Below, in pieces: positions 56,925-64,000 of a stretch of DNA of 64,000 nucleotides. A program made the translations under genes and the position numbers. Positions within the stretch are counted from its first letter, which is position 1. Each line of letters begins with the position of its first letter. The notes beneath the pieces were generated by a model. The model was not told the DNA's origin. It did no database searches and was given only the letters and a program-made list of their open reading frames with translations. Source of the DNA: Rothia mucilaginosa (GTDB lineage: Bacteria > Actinomycetota > Actinomycetes > Actinomycetales > Micrococcaceae); assembly GCF_001548235.1 (NCBI RefSeq), contig NZ_AP014938.1, forward strand, positions 186,001-250,000, given 5' to 3'.

Positions 56925-57224
56925 CTACGAGAAGGCCGCGGTCATCCGCATCATGATGCTCAGCAGCAAAGACAGCAGAACAATCAGAATCAGGAAGCCG
57001 GTGTCCAGCGCAACGTTACCCACACGAACCGGCGGAATCAGGCGGCGCAACTGGTTCATCGGCCAGTCAGTCACCGCGTACACGCCGCTGGCGAAGAGCA
57101 ACACAATGCCCTTGGGACGCCACTCCGGTGCGAACATGCGCACCCAGTCAAAGAGCATGCGCAGCAGCATCGCAATGTAGAGAACGTAGACGACAATCGT
57201 AATGAGGGCGAAAATATAACCCAT
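56925..57224 (-). CDS. yggT: YggT-family membrane protein
   Basis: A 99-residue integral membrane protein with two hydrophobic segments (FALITIVVYVLYIAMLLRMLF and LDTGFLILIVLLSLLLSIMM) around a loop containing TDWPMNQLRRLIPPVRVG, the YggT family signature. It is a conserved but poorly understood division-cluster member. It begins 10 nt after sepF and shares its transcript. Confidence 0.93.
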   Translation of the reverse strand: MGYIFALITIVVYVLYIAMLLRMLFDWVRMFAPEWRPKGIVLLFASGVYAVTDWPMNQLRRLIPPVRVGNVALDTGFLILIVLLSLLLSIMMRMTAAFS

Positions 57225-57234
57225 CTATCAGTCC

Positions 57235-58116
57235 TTAGCCCTGGTCGAAGGGGAATTCGCCGTCGGTCTCAAAGCCGGCGGGAACCTCGGAGTTAGCCAC
57301 ACCCAGAACCTCCAGGTTGGAGGGGGTCAGCAGGAACACCTTAGCGGTGACGCGCTCAATGCGGCCCTCCAGTGCGAATGCCAGACCGGATGCGAAGTCC
57401 ACCAGGCGCTTTGCGTCTGCGTCAGGCATTTCTTCCACGTTCATAATCACGGGGATGTTCTCGCGGAATGCCTCACCAATGATCTTTGCGTCATTGTAGG
57501 AGCGGGGGTGGATAGTGGTGATGCGACGCAATTCGTCCTCTTCTTCCTCGTAACCGTAGGTGTATCCGTTGGTTTCTTCGGGCTCGTAGCCCTGGTCGTA
57601 GTAGCCGTCGTTGGAGTACGTCTCGGCGTACTGCTCGGTGTATTCGGTATTCGGCACCGGGGTGTCCTCCCAATTGTCTGCGCTGGCGTCGTCCCAAGTC
57701 TGCTCGGTTTCTGCCAGATCAGCTGTGGTTTCAGGTGTATGAGCGGTGGCGTATGCCGCTGCATCTACGGTTGCTCGTCCGTCGGCAGGTTCTTCTGCGT
57801 CCAGATACTCGGTTTCTGTACCGTCATCGTAGCTATCAGCCTGCAGGTACTCTTCCTGTTCAGTATAGGCGGGTTCGTCCTGCGGGTGGTAGGTTTCGCT
57901 CTGCGACTCGGCATCGCTGTACTGTGCCGAGCCGGGCAGTGCTGAGAGCCTGTTGGCGCTGTCGGTCTTCTGCGCTGTAGCAGCCTGCCCTGCGGAGGCG
58001 TTTGCCTCCCGGCGGGTTTCAGCCTGCACAGCCTGCGGGGATTCTTCCGGCGTCGTCTCAGCGCCCTGGTATCGTTCCAGGCCGAGGAAACCCGCCAGAC
58101 GGCTTTGTTTCGCCAT
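57235..58116 (-). CDS. sepF: Cell division protein SepF
   Basis: The membrane anchor and alignment factor for FtsZ in actinobacteria, which lack FtsA. It has 293 residues. A short N-terminal amphipathic helix ([12 protein letters not shown]) is followed by about 185 residues of acidic Glu/Thr/Tyr/Ala-rich linker. The C-terminal SepF domain (about 200-285) includes [18 protein letters not shown] and VNMxx-type [22 protein letters not shown]. The linker is longer than usual. The ATG at 58116 follows GAGAG. It lies between yggS and yggT. Confidence 0.94.
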   Translation of the reverse strand: MAKQSRLAGFLGLERYQGAETTPEESPQAVQAETRREANASAGQAATAQKTDSANRLSALPGSAQYSDAESQSETYHPQDEPAYTEQEEYLQADSYDDGTETEYLDAEEPADGRATVDAAAYATAHTPETTADLAETEQTWDDASADNWEDTPVPNTEYTEQYAETYSNDGYYDQGYEPEETNGYTYGYEEEEDELRRITTIHPRSYNDAKIIGEAFRENIPVIMNVEEMPDADAKRLVDFASGLAFALEGRIERVTAKVFLLTPSNLEVLGVANSEVPAGFETDGEFPFDQG

Positions 58117-58336
58117 GATTCTCTCGCTGTTCTTTCACGTTGGTGGTGTACAGGTTCTGCCGTGGTGCTTCGTCAGAAGGTGTGTGCGTAACGGTACGCC
58201 ATGCACCGGCATGTATATATTACCAGCGCCCACCCCGCGCAGGCGGTCAAGGGCACCGATGATTATGCCGCCAGTCTGCCCCGAGGGTAGCCCAGAGCTC
58301 GAAGGGCAACGTACGGTGTGTACCTTTGTTGCGAGG

Positions 58337-59170
58337 CTAGAGCGCCGGGCGCTGACCCATGATGTCGCTACCCACGCGCACGCAGGTCGAGCCCCAACGC
58401 ACCGCCGCCTCCAGGTCCCCGCTCATGCCGGCGGAAATCTCGGTCGCGTGCGGCACCTGCTCACGCACCAGCGAAGCCAAACCGTAGAGCTTCTCAAACG
58501 CCTCATCAGGGTTCATGCCCAGCGGCGCCACCGCCATCACGCCACCGCAGCGCAGATGCTCGTGATTCTCGATGCGCTCTACCAGCTCCAGCAGCTCGGA
58601 GGCGCTCGTACCGCCGCGCGCGCCCTCGGCGGCATGGCCAGCCGTCGCAACCTCCGCCAGGGACACCTGCACCAGGCAGGTCAGCGCACCATGCTCCGCT
58701 GCAGCGGGTGCGGGCGCCTCCCCCGCCTCAAAGCGAGAGAGCTGGTTCGCGTACGCCTTCGCCAGCGCATCCGCCAGGGAGGGGCGGTCCACCGAATGCA
58801 CGCTGGAGGCGTACTTGACCACAGACTTCGCCTTATTCGTCTGCAGCTGGCCAATAAACGCCCAGTGCGGGGGCTGCACCTCACGCTGGGCGCAGTATGC
58901 GGCAAGCTCACGAGCCTTCGCGCTCGCCTCCTGGTCGCGGTTCTCACCGAAGAGGGCCACTCCCCCATCCAGCAGCGCCGCCGCGTCGGAGGCGGGGAAG
59001 AACTTCGTGACCGTCACCAGCTGCACCGGAGCGCTCGCCTCGGTACGCACGGCGCTGTGGTCCTGCTCCGCGGTGCGGATACGCTCAAGCACGCGGCGGT
59101 AGTTCTGCAGCAACTGCTCGGCACGTTCGGGAGTGTACTGCAGGTTCTCTTCTACGTTCATTTCAGACAT
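58337..59170 (-). CDS. yggS: PLP homeostasis protein YggS
   Basis: A PLP-binding protein with an alanine-racemase-like fold that buffers pyridoxal phosphate. It has 277 residues. The PLP lysine is in VQLVTVTKFFPASDAAAL (about 55), with FGENRDQEASAKA, WAFIGQLQTNKAKSVV and ISAGMSGDLEAAVRWGSTCVRVGS. The ATG at 59170 has GAAGGAGAGAAG and gives the normal start; the open frame extends 74 codons upstream into pgeF without support. Confidence 0.92.
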   Translation of the reverse strand: MSEMNVEENLQYTPERAEQLLQNYRRVLERIRTAEQDHSAVRTEASAPVQLVTVTKFFPASDAAALLDGGVALFGENRDQEASAKARELAAYCAQREVQPPHWAFIGQLQTNKAKSVVKYASSVHSVDRPSLADALAKAYANQLSRFEAGEAPAPAAAEHGALTCLVQVSLAEVATAGHAAEGARGGTSASELLELVERIENHEHLRCGGVMAVAPLGMNPDEAFEKLYGLASLVREQVPHATEISAGMSGDLEAAVRWGSTCVRVGSDIMGQRPAL

Positions 59171-59189
59171 CTTCTCTCCTTCAGCGGCT

Positions 59190-59215
59190 CTATCTTTAGC
59201 GACCCTATCTTTAGC
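59190..59215 (-). repeat. Repeats with multiple in-frame stops after pgeF
   Basis: CTATCTTTAGC occurs exactly at 59190-59200 and 59205-59215, offset 15 nt. The pgeF frame reads TAG, TAA, TAG, TAA, TAG and TGA within about 40 nt downstream. Confidence 0.75.
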
Positions 59216-59219
59216 AGCT

Positions 59220-60068
59220 CTAGGCGGCGGGCTCTGCCGCCTTCTCAACCCACACCAGACCCGCGATACGGCCCGGCTTCTCACCGCGGTTCGTGAACCC
59301 GCGATGCGAATACACCTCGGGCTCCTCAAACGTGCACTGCGCACAATCCATGCACACCTCCACGCCTGCATCCTCCAGCACCGCGCGGGCACCGGCGGGC
59401 AGATCCAGGCCGGGAGTGTGCTGGCTGGTCACCGCGTGCACCTGCGGAATCAGTTCGGTGGACTCGGTGCGCATCGCCTCGGGCACCTCGTAGCAGCTGC
59501 CGCAGATGCTCGGACCCAGCCAGGCGGTAATTTTCTCCGCGCCGAGCTGGCGCATCCGCTGCACGGTCTGCTGGAGCACGCCGTCAAGCAGGCCGCGGCG
59601 ACCCGCATGAGCCACCGCCAGAATCGGTTGCCAGTTCGCGACCCGCTCACCCACCAGCACCACGGGAATGCAGTCCGCCACCATAATCGCCAGGGGAACG
59701 CCCTCACTGCTAATCGCCGCATCGGCGACCGGAGAGTTCTCCAGCACCGCGCGGGCACGCTCAACCGTACGCTCCTCGGGTGCACCGGGCGCGTAGGATT
59801 CCACCGGGTAGTCTTCCGGGTAGGCAATCTGCACACCGTGCACCTGGTTCAGGTAGAAGAACGGGTCGGTACCCAGCGCCTCCTCCAGGGCGGCACGGTG
59901 GTTGAGGGTGCGCACCAGGGAGGCATCCATACCGCCGCCAAGCTCATCGTCCACGTGCAGGCCCAGGTTGCCCGCCGCGCGGGAGGTGAAACCCACCCGC
60001 ACACGCCAGGGACCCAGGGTGCGGGTATCGGCAGAGGCAAGTAGCGAAGTTTTGGGGTTATCGCTCAT
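59220..60068 (-). CDS. pgeF: Peptidoglycan editing factor PgeF (YfiH/laccase-domain)
   Basis: A multicopper-polyphenol-oxidase-like protein that removes misincorporated amino acids from peptidoglycan precursors. It has 282 residues. The family signature HGVQIAYPEDYPV, ADCIPVVLVGE, AVAHAGRRGLLDGVL and GPSICGSCYEVPEAM give the metal-binding Cys/His. The ATG at 60068 follows AAGGAATAG. It sits between ftsZ and yggS, the usual actinobacterial position. Confidence 0.93.
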   Translation of the reverse strand: MSDNPKTSLLASADTRTLGPWRVRVGFTSRAAGNLGLHVDDELGGGMDASLVRTLNHRAALEEALGTDPFFYLNQVHGVQIAYPEDYPVESYAPGAPEERTVERARAVLENSPVADAAISSEGVPLAIMVADCIPVVLVGERVANWQPILAVAHAGRRGLLDGVLQQTVQRMRQLGAEKITAWLGPSICGSCYEVPEAMRTESTELIPQVHAVTSQHTPGLDLPAGARAVLEDAGVEVCMDCAQCTFEEPEVYSHRGFTNRGEKPGRIAGLVWVEKAAEPAA

Positions 60069-60105
60069 CTTCTATTCCTTCATCAGATGTCAGCGGGTAT
60101 AGCAA

Positions 60106-60150
60106 AGGGGAGCCGAGAACAGCACAATGTGCGTGTTTCTCAGCTCCCCT
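60106..60150 (-). terminator. Hairpin between ftsZ and pgeF
   Basis: AGGGGAGC-c-GAGAA pairs with TTCTC-a-GCTCCCCT. On the minus strand TTTGC follows. Confidence 0.65.
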
Positions 60151-60204
60151 ATAGCTTCATAAGACTCTCAGCCGTACAACGCTAAGCGTTCCCAGCCGAG
60201 CAGA

Positions 60205-61386
60205 CTACTTCAGGAAGTCAGGGACGTCCAGGGTGTCGCGGCGAGCCGGAGCTTCCTCCACAACCGGGGGAAGGTCAACGTCGAAGCCAGCAGCACCGGT
60301 GGAAGCCGGAGCAGCAGCGGGTGCGTTGTAGCCGTAGCCGTTAGCAGCCGGAGCGGTGGAACCGCCGAAGGATGCCTGGGTGCGCTGAGCCTGAGTAGCC
60401 GCAGCAGTGGAAGCGTTGGAGTTGGTCTCCGGGTTCACTGCGTCGAAGCCAGCAGCAATCACGGTCACGCGAGCCTCATCACCCAGTGCGTCGTCAATAA
60501 CAGCACCGAAGATGATGTTTGCGTCGGGGTGAGCAACTTCCTGAACCAGGCGTGCAGCCTCGTTAATCTCGAACAGACCCAGGTCGGAGCCACCCTGAAT
60601 GGACAGCAGAACGCCGTGTGCACCGTCAATGGATGCTTCCAGCAGCGGCGATGCGATAGCCAGCTCAGCTGCCTTCACGGCACGGTCCTCACCGGATGCC
60701 GAGCCAATACCCATCAGAGCCGAACCTGCACCCTGCATGACGGACTTAACGTCAGCGAAGTCAAGGTTAATCAAGCCGGGGGTGGTGATCAGGTCGGTAA
60801 TGCCCTGCACACCGGAGAGCAGAACCTGGTCAGCGGACTTGAATGCGTCCAGCATGGAGACGTTGCGATCCGAAATCGACAGCAGTCGGTCGTTCGGAAT
60901 AACAATCAGGGTATCAACCTCATCGCGCAGAGCAGCGATACCGGTCTCAGCCTGGTTGGAGCGGCGACGGCCTTCGAAGGTGAAGGGGCGGGTCACCACA
61001 CCAATGGTCAGAGCGCCGAGGGAGCGGGCAATACGTGCCACGACGGGTGCGCCACCGGTACCGGTGCCACCGCCCTCACCTGCGGTCACAAAGACCATGT
61101 CTGCGCCCTTGAGGACTTCCTCAATTTCCTGCGCGTGATCCTCGGCTGCCTGACGGCCAACCTCGGGGTTTGCGCCCGCGCCAAGACCGCGGGTCAGCTC
61201 ACGACCAACGTCCAGCTTAACGTCTGCATCGGACATCAGCAGAGCCTGAGCGTCAGTGTTGATAGCAATGAACTCAACGCCGCGCAGACCAACCTCAATC
61301 ATGCGGTTGACTGCGTTGACGCCACCGCCGCCGATACCAACGACCTTGATGACTGCCAAGTAGTTCTGGGGAGTTCCAGCGTCCAT
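60205..61386 (-). CDS. ftsZ: Cell division protein FtsZ
   Basis: The tubulin-like GTPase forming the division ring. It has 393 residues. The N-terminal GTPase domain starts [15 protein letters not shown] and contains the tubulin signature [15 protein letters not shown] (about 105-118). [11 protein letters not shown] is the T7 loop. A flexible Ala/Asn-rich linker leads to the C-terminal peptide [12 protein letters not shown], which binds SepF and FtsW in actinobacteria. The ATG at 61386 has GAGGAATAC. Confidence 0.97.
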   Translation of the reverse strand: MDAGTPQNYLAVIKVVGIGGGGVNAVNRMIEVGLRGVEFIAINTDAQALLMSDADVKLDVGRELTRGLGAGANPEVGRQAAEDHAQEIEEVLKGADMVFVTAGEGGGTGTGGAPVVARIARSLGALTIGVVTRPFTFEGRRRSNQAETGIAALRDEVDTLIVIPNDRLLSISDRNVSMLDAFKSADQVLLSGVQGITDLITTPGLINLDFADVKSVMQGAGSALMGIGSASGEDRAVKAAELAIASPLLEASIDGAHGVLLSIQGGSDLGLFEINEAARLVQEVAHPDANIIFGAVIDDALGDEARVTVIAAGFDAVNPETNSNASTAAATQAQRTQASFGGSTAPAANGYGYNAPAAAPASTGAAGFDVDLPPVVEEAPARRDTLDVPDFLK

Positions 61387-61527
61387 GTATTCCTCGATTG
61401 TTCCGTGTTCCAGCTTCGGAAGACCCGCAGCTTAATCTAAGCCTGAAGGTTTCCTCTAAAGAATGACTTTATCTGCTAGGATACCAAACTGTTTTTGTCG
61501 GTTCCTAGTCACACAGCGCAATTACCC

Positions 61528-61558
61528 CCTCTTTTTGTGTATTTCACACAAAAAGGGA
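61528..61558. terminator. Hairpin downstream of ftsQ
   Basis: CTTTTTGTGT at 61531-61540 pairs with ACACAAAAAG at 61546-61555 around a 5-nt loop, with a few extra pairs. It lies between ftsQ and ftsZ and may end the ftsQ transcript. Confidence 0.6.
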
Positions 61559-61582
61559 GGATAAAGCGCCTGAATGGCTCCC

Positions 61583-63217
61583 CTAACGGGTCACCGGTAC
61601 GCGCGGGGCAGACACGTCATAGACGGTCACCTTCTGCGTCTGTGCCTCGGAAGAACTCTCCTCCTGAGCACGCTTAGCAATAGCCTGGCGCAGGGAGAGA
61701 AGGACCTTAGCCTTCAACTCGCTCTCCTCAGCGGTTCCCCACTGCACCGTAGTATTATCCCTCAAGGTTAGAGTGATACTTGAGGTTGAGGTGGCGCCGG
61801 CTTCCTTAACCTGAGCTAGAAGCTCAGAGGGCATCGCCGAAAGCGCGGTAGAAATAGTGCGAAACTCAGCCGAAGTCTTCGGGTCATCACCGCTGAAACG
61901 CACCAGCGGCACCGACGTATCGGGCTGAGTCGCCGACTCCAGCAGGCTCACACCATCACTATCAACAGTATGGTACGTATCGCCCTGCTTCACAACCGCA
62001 ACCGCGGTACGCTCCTTCAGAGTCACCACCAGCTCATGCGGCGGGCGGCTCTCCACCTGCACACTACGAATCACATTATCCTGCCCAATCAGCTCACGCA
62101 CCTTCTTCTCGTCAATGCGAGTGAGCGGAACACCGTGCAGAGGCTCCAGCTTCTGCTCCACTTGACTGGTTTCCAGCAGGGATGCGCCGCGCACCGTAAT
62201 CTTCTGAGTCGCCAGCAGGGGCGAGAAGAAGACCAGCACCACGTACAGCACCGCAATAATAGCCAGCGCCGAGGCGGTGTACAGCAGCTTACGGGCACGA
62301 GTCAGAGGCGCACGTTCCTTACGGGGGCGCTCCTCAGCACGCAGACCGTCCAGGCCCGGATCCTGACGCAGACGCTCACGCTGAGCCTGACGGCTCGCCC
62401 GCTCGCGTTCCTTCTCAATCTCCGCGGCACGCTGCTGCTCACGCTCAGCACGCCAACGACCGAAACGGCTCGCGGGGCGAGGCTCTTCAGAGGCCTTCTC
62501 CCCTGCCTTATCGACGGTCTTATCGGTGCTTTCTTCAGCCTTCGGAGCGGCAGACTCTTCGCGAGATTCAGCAGAACCGGCAGACGCCTTGCCAGCGGTG
62601 GACACCGACTTCTTGTCAGAACCCTTATCGCTATCCTTGCCTACGCTCTTCTCCGACTGCGAGGACGCGACCTGAGCAGATGCAGTCTTAGAAGATGCAG
62701 TCTTAGACGAAGAATCCTCAAACGCCTCAACATCAAACAGCACGGGAGCGTGCTCAACCTCAGACACGGTACGACCGGTCATCAGCGCCGAACGCACCGA
62801 ATCCTTCAAAGACTGCGCCGAAGAATGAACCGCCGCAGCGCTCTTGGAAGCCGCAGAATCAGTACCGTGCTGAGCGGAGGCCTTATGCACCACAGGCTTA
62901 CGCGGCATGTGTCGAACGGAGCTCGAAGACTGAGTAGCGGCAGAGCCGGCAGATACCCCAGAAGAGGCAGGCTGAGCGGATGCTGCAGGTTTTACAGATT
63001 CGGCAGCCTTTGCGGTCTTTGCCGCCTGAGGCTGAGCTACCTGAGGCTGCACGGACTTAGCCTGCACAGACTTAGCCTGTACCGCCTCAGCCGGTGCCAC
63101 CTCAGTCTGCACATTCTCAGGTGCTTGCTGGGCACGCAGACGAGCACGCGAACGCGGGGCCTTCGGCGCGCGCGAGGAGGAATGCCCCTCCGAAGAGAGA
63201 CCAGAACTCATCGGCAC
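61583..63217 (-). CDS. ftsQ: Cell division protein FtsQ with long N-terminal extension
   Basis: A bitopic divisome protein. It has 544 residues against about 280 in E. coli. The first ~305 residues are a cytoplasmic Ala/Ser/Lys/Glu-rich tract with short repeats (QAKSVQAKSVQPQVAQPQ). Then come one transmembrane helix (LLYTASALAIIAVLYVVLVFF, about 310-330), a POTRA domain (LLATQKITVRGASLLETSQVEQKL) and the FtsQ domain. GTG at 63217 has GGAGG at 8 nt; an ATG two codons later is the alternative. It is followed by ftsZ. Confidence 0.92.
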   Translation of the reverse strand: MPMSSGLSSEGHSSSRAPKAPRSRARLRAQQAPENVQTEVAPAEAVQAKSVQAKSVQPQVAQPQAAKTAKAAESVKPAASAQPASSGVSAGSAATQSSSSVRHMPRKPVVHKASAQHGTDSAASKSAAAVHSSAQSLKDSVRSALMTGRTVSEVEHAPVLFDVEAFEDSSSKTASSKTASAQVASSQSEKSVGKDSDKGSDKKSVSTAGKASAGSAESREESAAPKAEESTDKTVDKAGEKASEEPRPASRFGRWRAEREQQRAAEIEKERERASRQAQRERLRQDPGLDGLRAEERPRKERAPLTRARKLLYTASALAIIAVLYVVLVFFSPLLATQKITVRGASLLETSQVEQKLEPLHGVPLTRIDEKKVRELIGQDNVIRSVQVESRPPHELVVTLKERTAVAVVKQGDTYHTVDSDGVSLLESATQPDTSVPLVRFSGDDPKTSAEFRTISTALSAMPSELLAQVKEAGATSTSSITLTLRDNTTVQWGTAEESELKAKVLLSLRQAIAKRAQEESSSEAQTQKVTVYDVSAPRVPVTR

Positions 63218-63220
63218 AGC

Positions 63221-64000
63221 CTAAGCCTCCGACTTCTTCGACTCGCCACCGTGACGGACCTGCAGGGACTCCAGCAGACGCGCACCCAAAGCGGTCACGT
63301 CACCAGCACCAACAGTCATCACGATATCGCCGGCCTGAGCGCAGGCCACAATATCCTCAATCGCGCTCTCAGCCGTAGCGTAACGAACCTCAGAGAAACC
63401 AGCACCGGTAATCAGCTCACTGGTCACGCCCTCAATCGGCAACTCACGAGCCGGGTAAATATCCAGCACATGAGCGCGGTCAGCCATCGACAGGGCCTCC
63501 GCAAATTCCTTCGCGAACTCACGAGTACGAGAGAACAGGTGCGGCTGGAAAATCACGTACAGGTTATGGCCATCAGCCACGGTACGGCCGGTCTCCAGGG
63601 CACGGAACACCTCGGTCGGGTGGTGCGCGTAATCGTCAAAGACCTTCACGCCAGCAACCTCACCGCGCAGGGTGAAGCGGCGGTCAGCGCCCACAAACTC
63701 AGCCAGCGCACGAACAATATCGGCAGCCTCGTAACCAGAAATGAGCGCCGAGATAAAAGCAGCCGAAGCGTTCAGCTGGTTATGGATACCGGGCACCTTC
63801 AGAGCAAGATCCTGCTCACCCTCATAACGCACTCCGCGGCATTCAAAAGACCACGACAGGTGCGACGATGAGGAAGAACCAGCGCTCGTAATCTCGCTAA
63901 TGCGCAGGTCAGCATCCTCAGACTCACCGTAGGTCACCACGGGCACACCCGCCGCACGAGAACGAGCCGCCAAAGTCGCCGCGCCCTCATCATCAGCGCA
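63221..64000 (-). CDS. murC: UDP-N-acetylmuramate-L-alanine ligase (partial, C-terminal)
   Basis: It adds the first L-Ala of the peptidoglycan stem peptide. Only the C-terminal ~259 residues are in the window and the reading frame stays open to the edge (CADDEGAATLAAR). VFDDYAHHPTEVFRALETGR is the conserved Mur ligase motif, with IFQPHLFSRTREFAKEFAEAL and TVGAGDVTALG near the end. It is followed by ftsQ three nt downstream. Confidence 0.95.
   Translation of the reverse strand, partial: CADDEGAATLAARSRAAGVPVVTYGESEDADLRISEITSAGSSSSSHLSWSFECRGVRYEGEQDLALKVPGIHNQLNASAAFISALISGYEAADIVRALAEFVGADRRFTLRGEVAGVKVFDDYAHHPTEVFRALETGRTVADGHNLYVIFQPHLFSRTREFAKEFAEALSMADRAHVLDIYPARELPIEGVTSELITGAGFSEVRYATAESAIEDIVACAQAGDIVMTVGAGDVTALGARLLESLQVRHGGESKKSEA

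Overview
The window is a GC-rich, tightly packed chromosomal segment from an actinobacterium. Gene content, the SepF/Wag31-type division proteins, polyphosphate glucokinase, an Rho with a long Arg/Glu-rich insert, and the many GTG/TTG starts point to the Micrococcaceae. Rothia is my best guess from family-level recognition; no database search was possible.

Layout. (1) 1-6938, minus strand: an F1Fo ATP synthase operon (atpG partial, atpA, atpH, atpF, atpE, atpB), two AtpI/AtpZ-like membrane proteins and a WecA/Rfe-type lipid-phosphate GlcNAc-1-P transferase. (2) 7192-12560: a surface-glycan module (FlaA1/CapD-type nucleotide-sugar enzyme, two-domain glycosyltransferase, divergent epimerase-like protein) that splits a gene order I know from Mycobacterium. 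(3) 12766-26401, minus strand: tsaC, prmC, prfA, rho, thrB, thrC, hom, lysA, argS, then a divergent tRNA-Arg(CCG). (4) 26782-38196: a less conserved zone with a quinone-oxidoreductase-like enzyme, an esterase, an orphan excisionase-type DNA-binding protein, HrpA helicase, a Tat-exported glycine-rich protein, a membrane-anchored degenerate HNH protein, five long hairpin repeats and a tRNA Val/Cys/Gly operon. (5) 38594-50002: glnE, a GlnA2-type glutamine synthetase, an unknown membrane protein, panB, a small SPOR-like protein, map, ppgK and nrdR. (6) 50199-64000, minus strand: dnaE, rluD-type synthase, lspA, then the end of the division cluster (divIVA/wag31, yggT, sepF, yggS, pgeF, ftsZ, ftsQ, murC partial).

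Functionally this is mostly housekeeping: energy generation, translation termination, the aspartate-family amino acid pathway, nitrogen assimilation, replication, and polar growth and division. The accessory parts are the glycan module and the 34-38 kb interval.

Three non-coding patterns stand out. Five long imperfect hairpins at 34.3-37.8 kb share a core but have differing, still complementary, outer arms. Several genes carry short direct repeats that copy the stop codon just downstream, often adding in-frame stops. Five genes have a -10-like hexamer 6-9 nt before the start codon and no clear ribosome-binding site, suggesting leaderless mRNAs.
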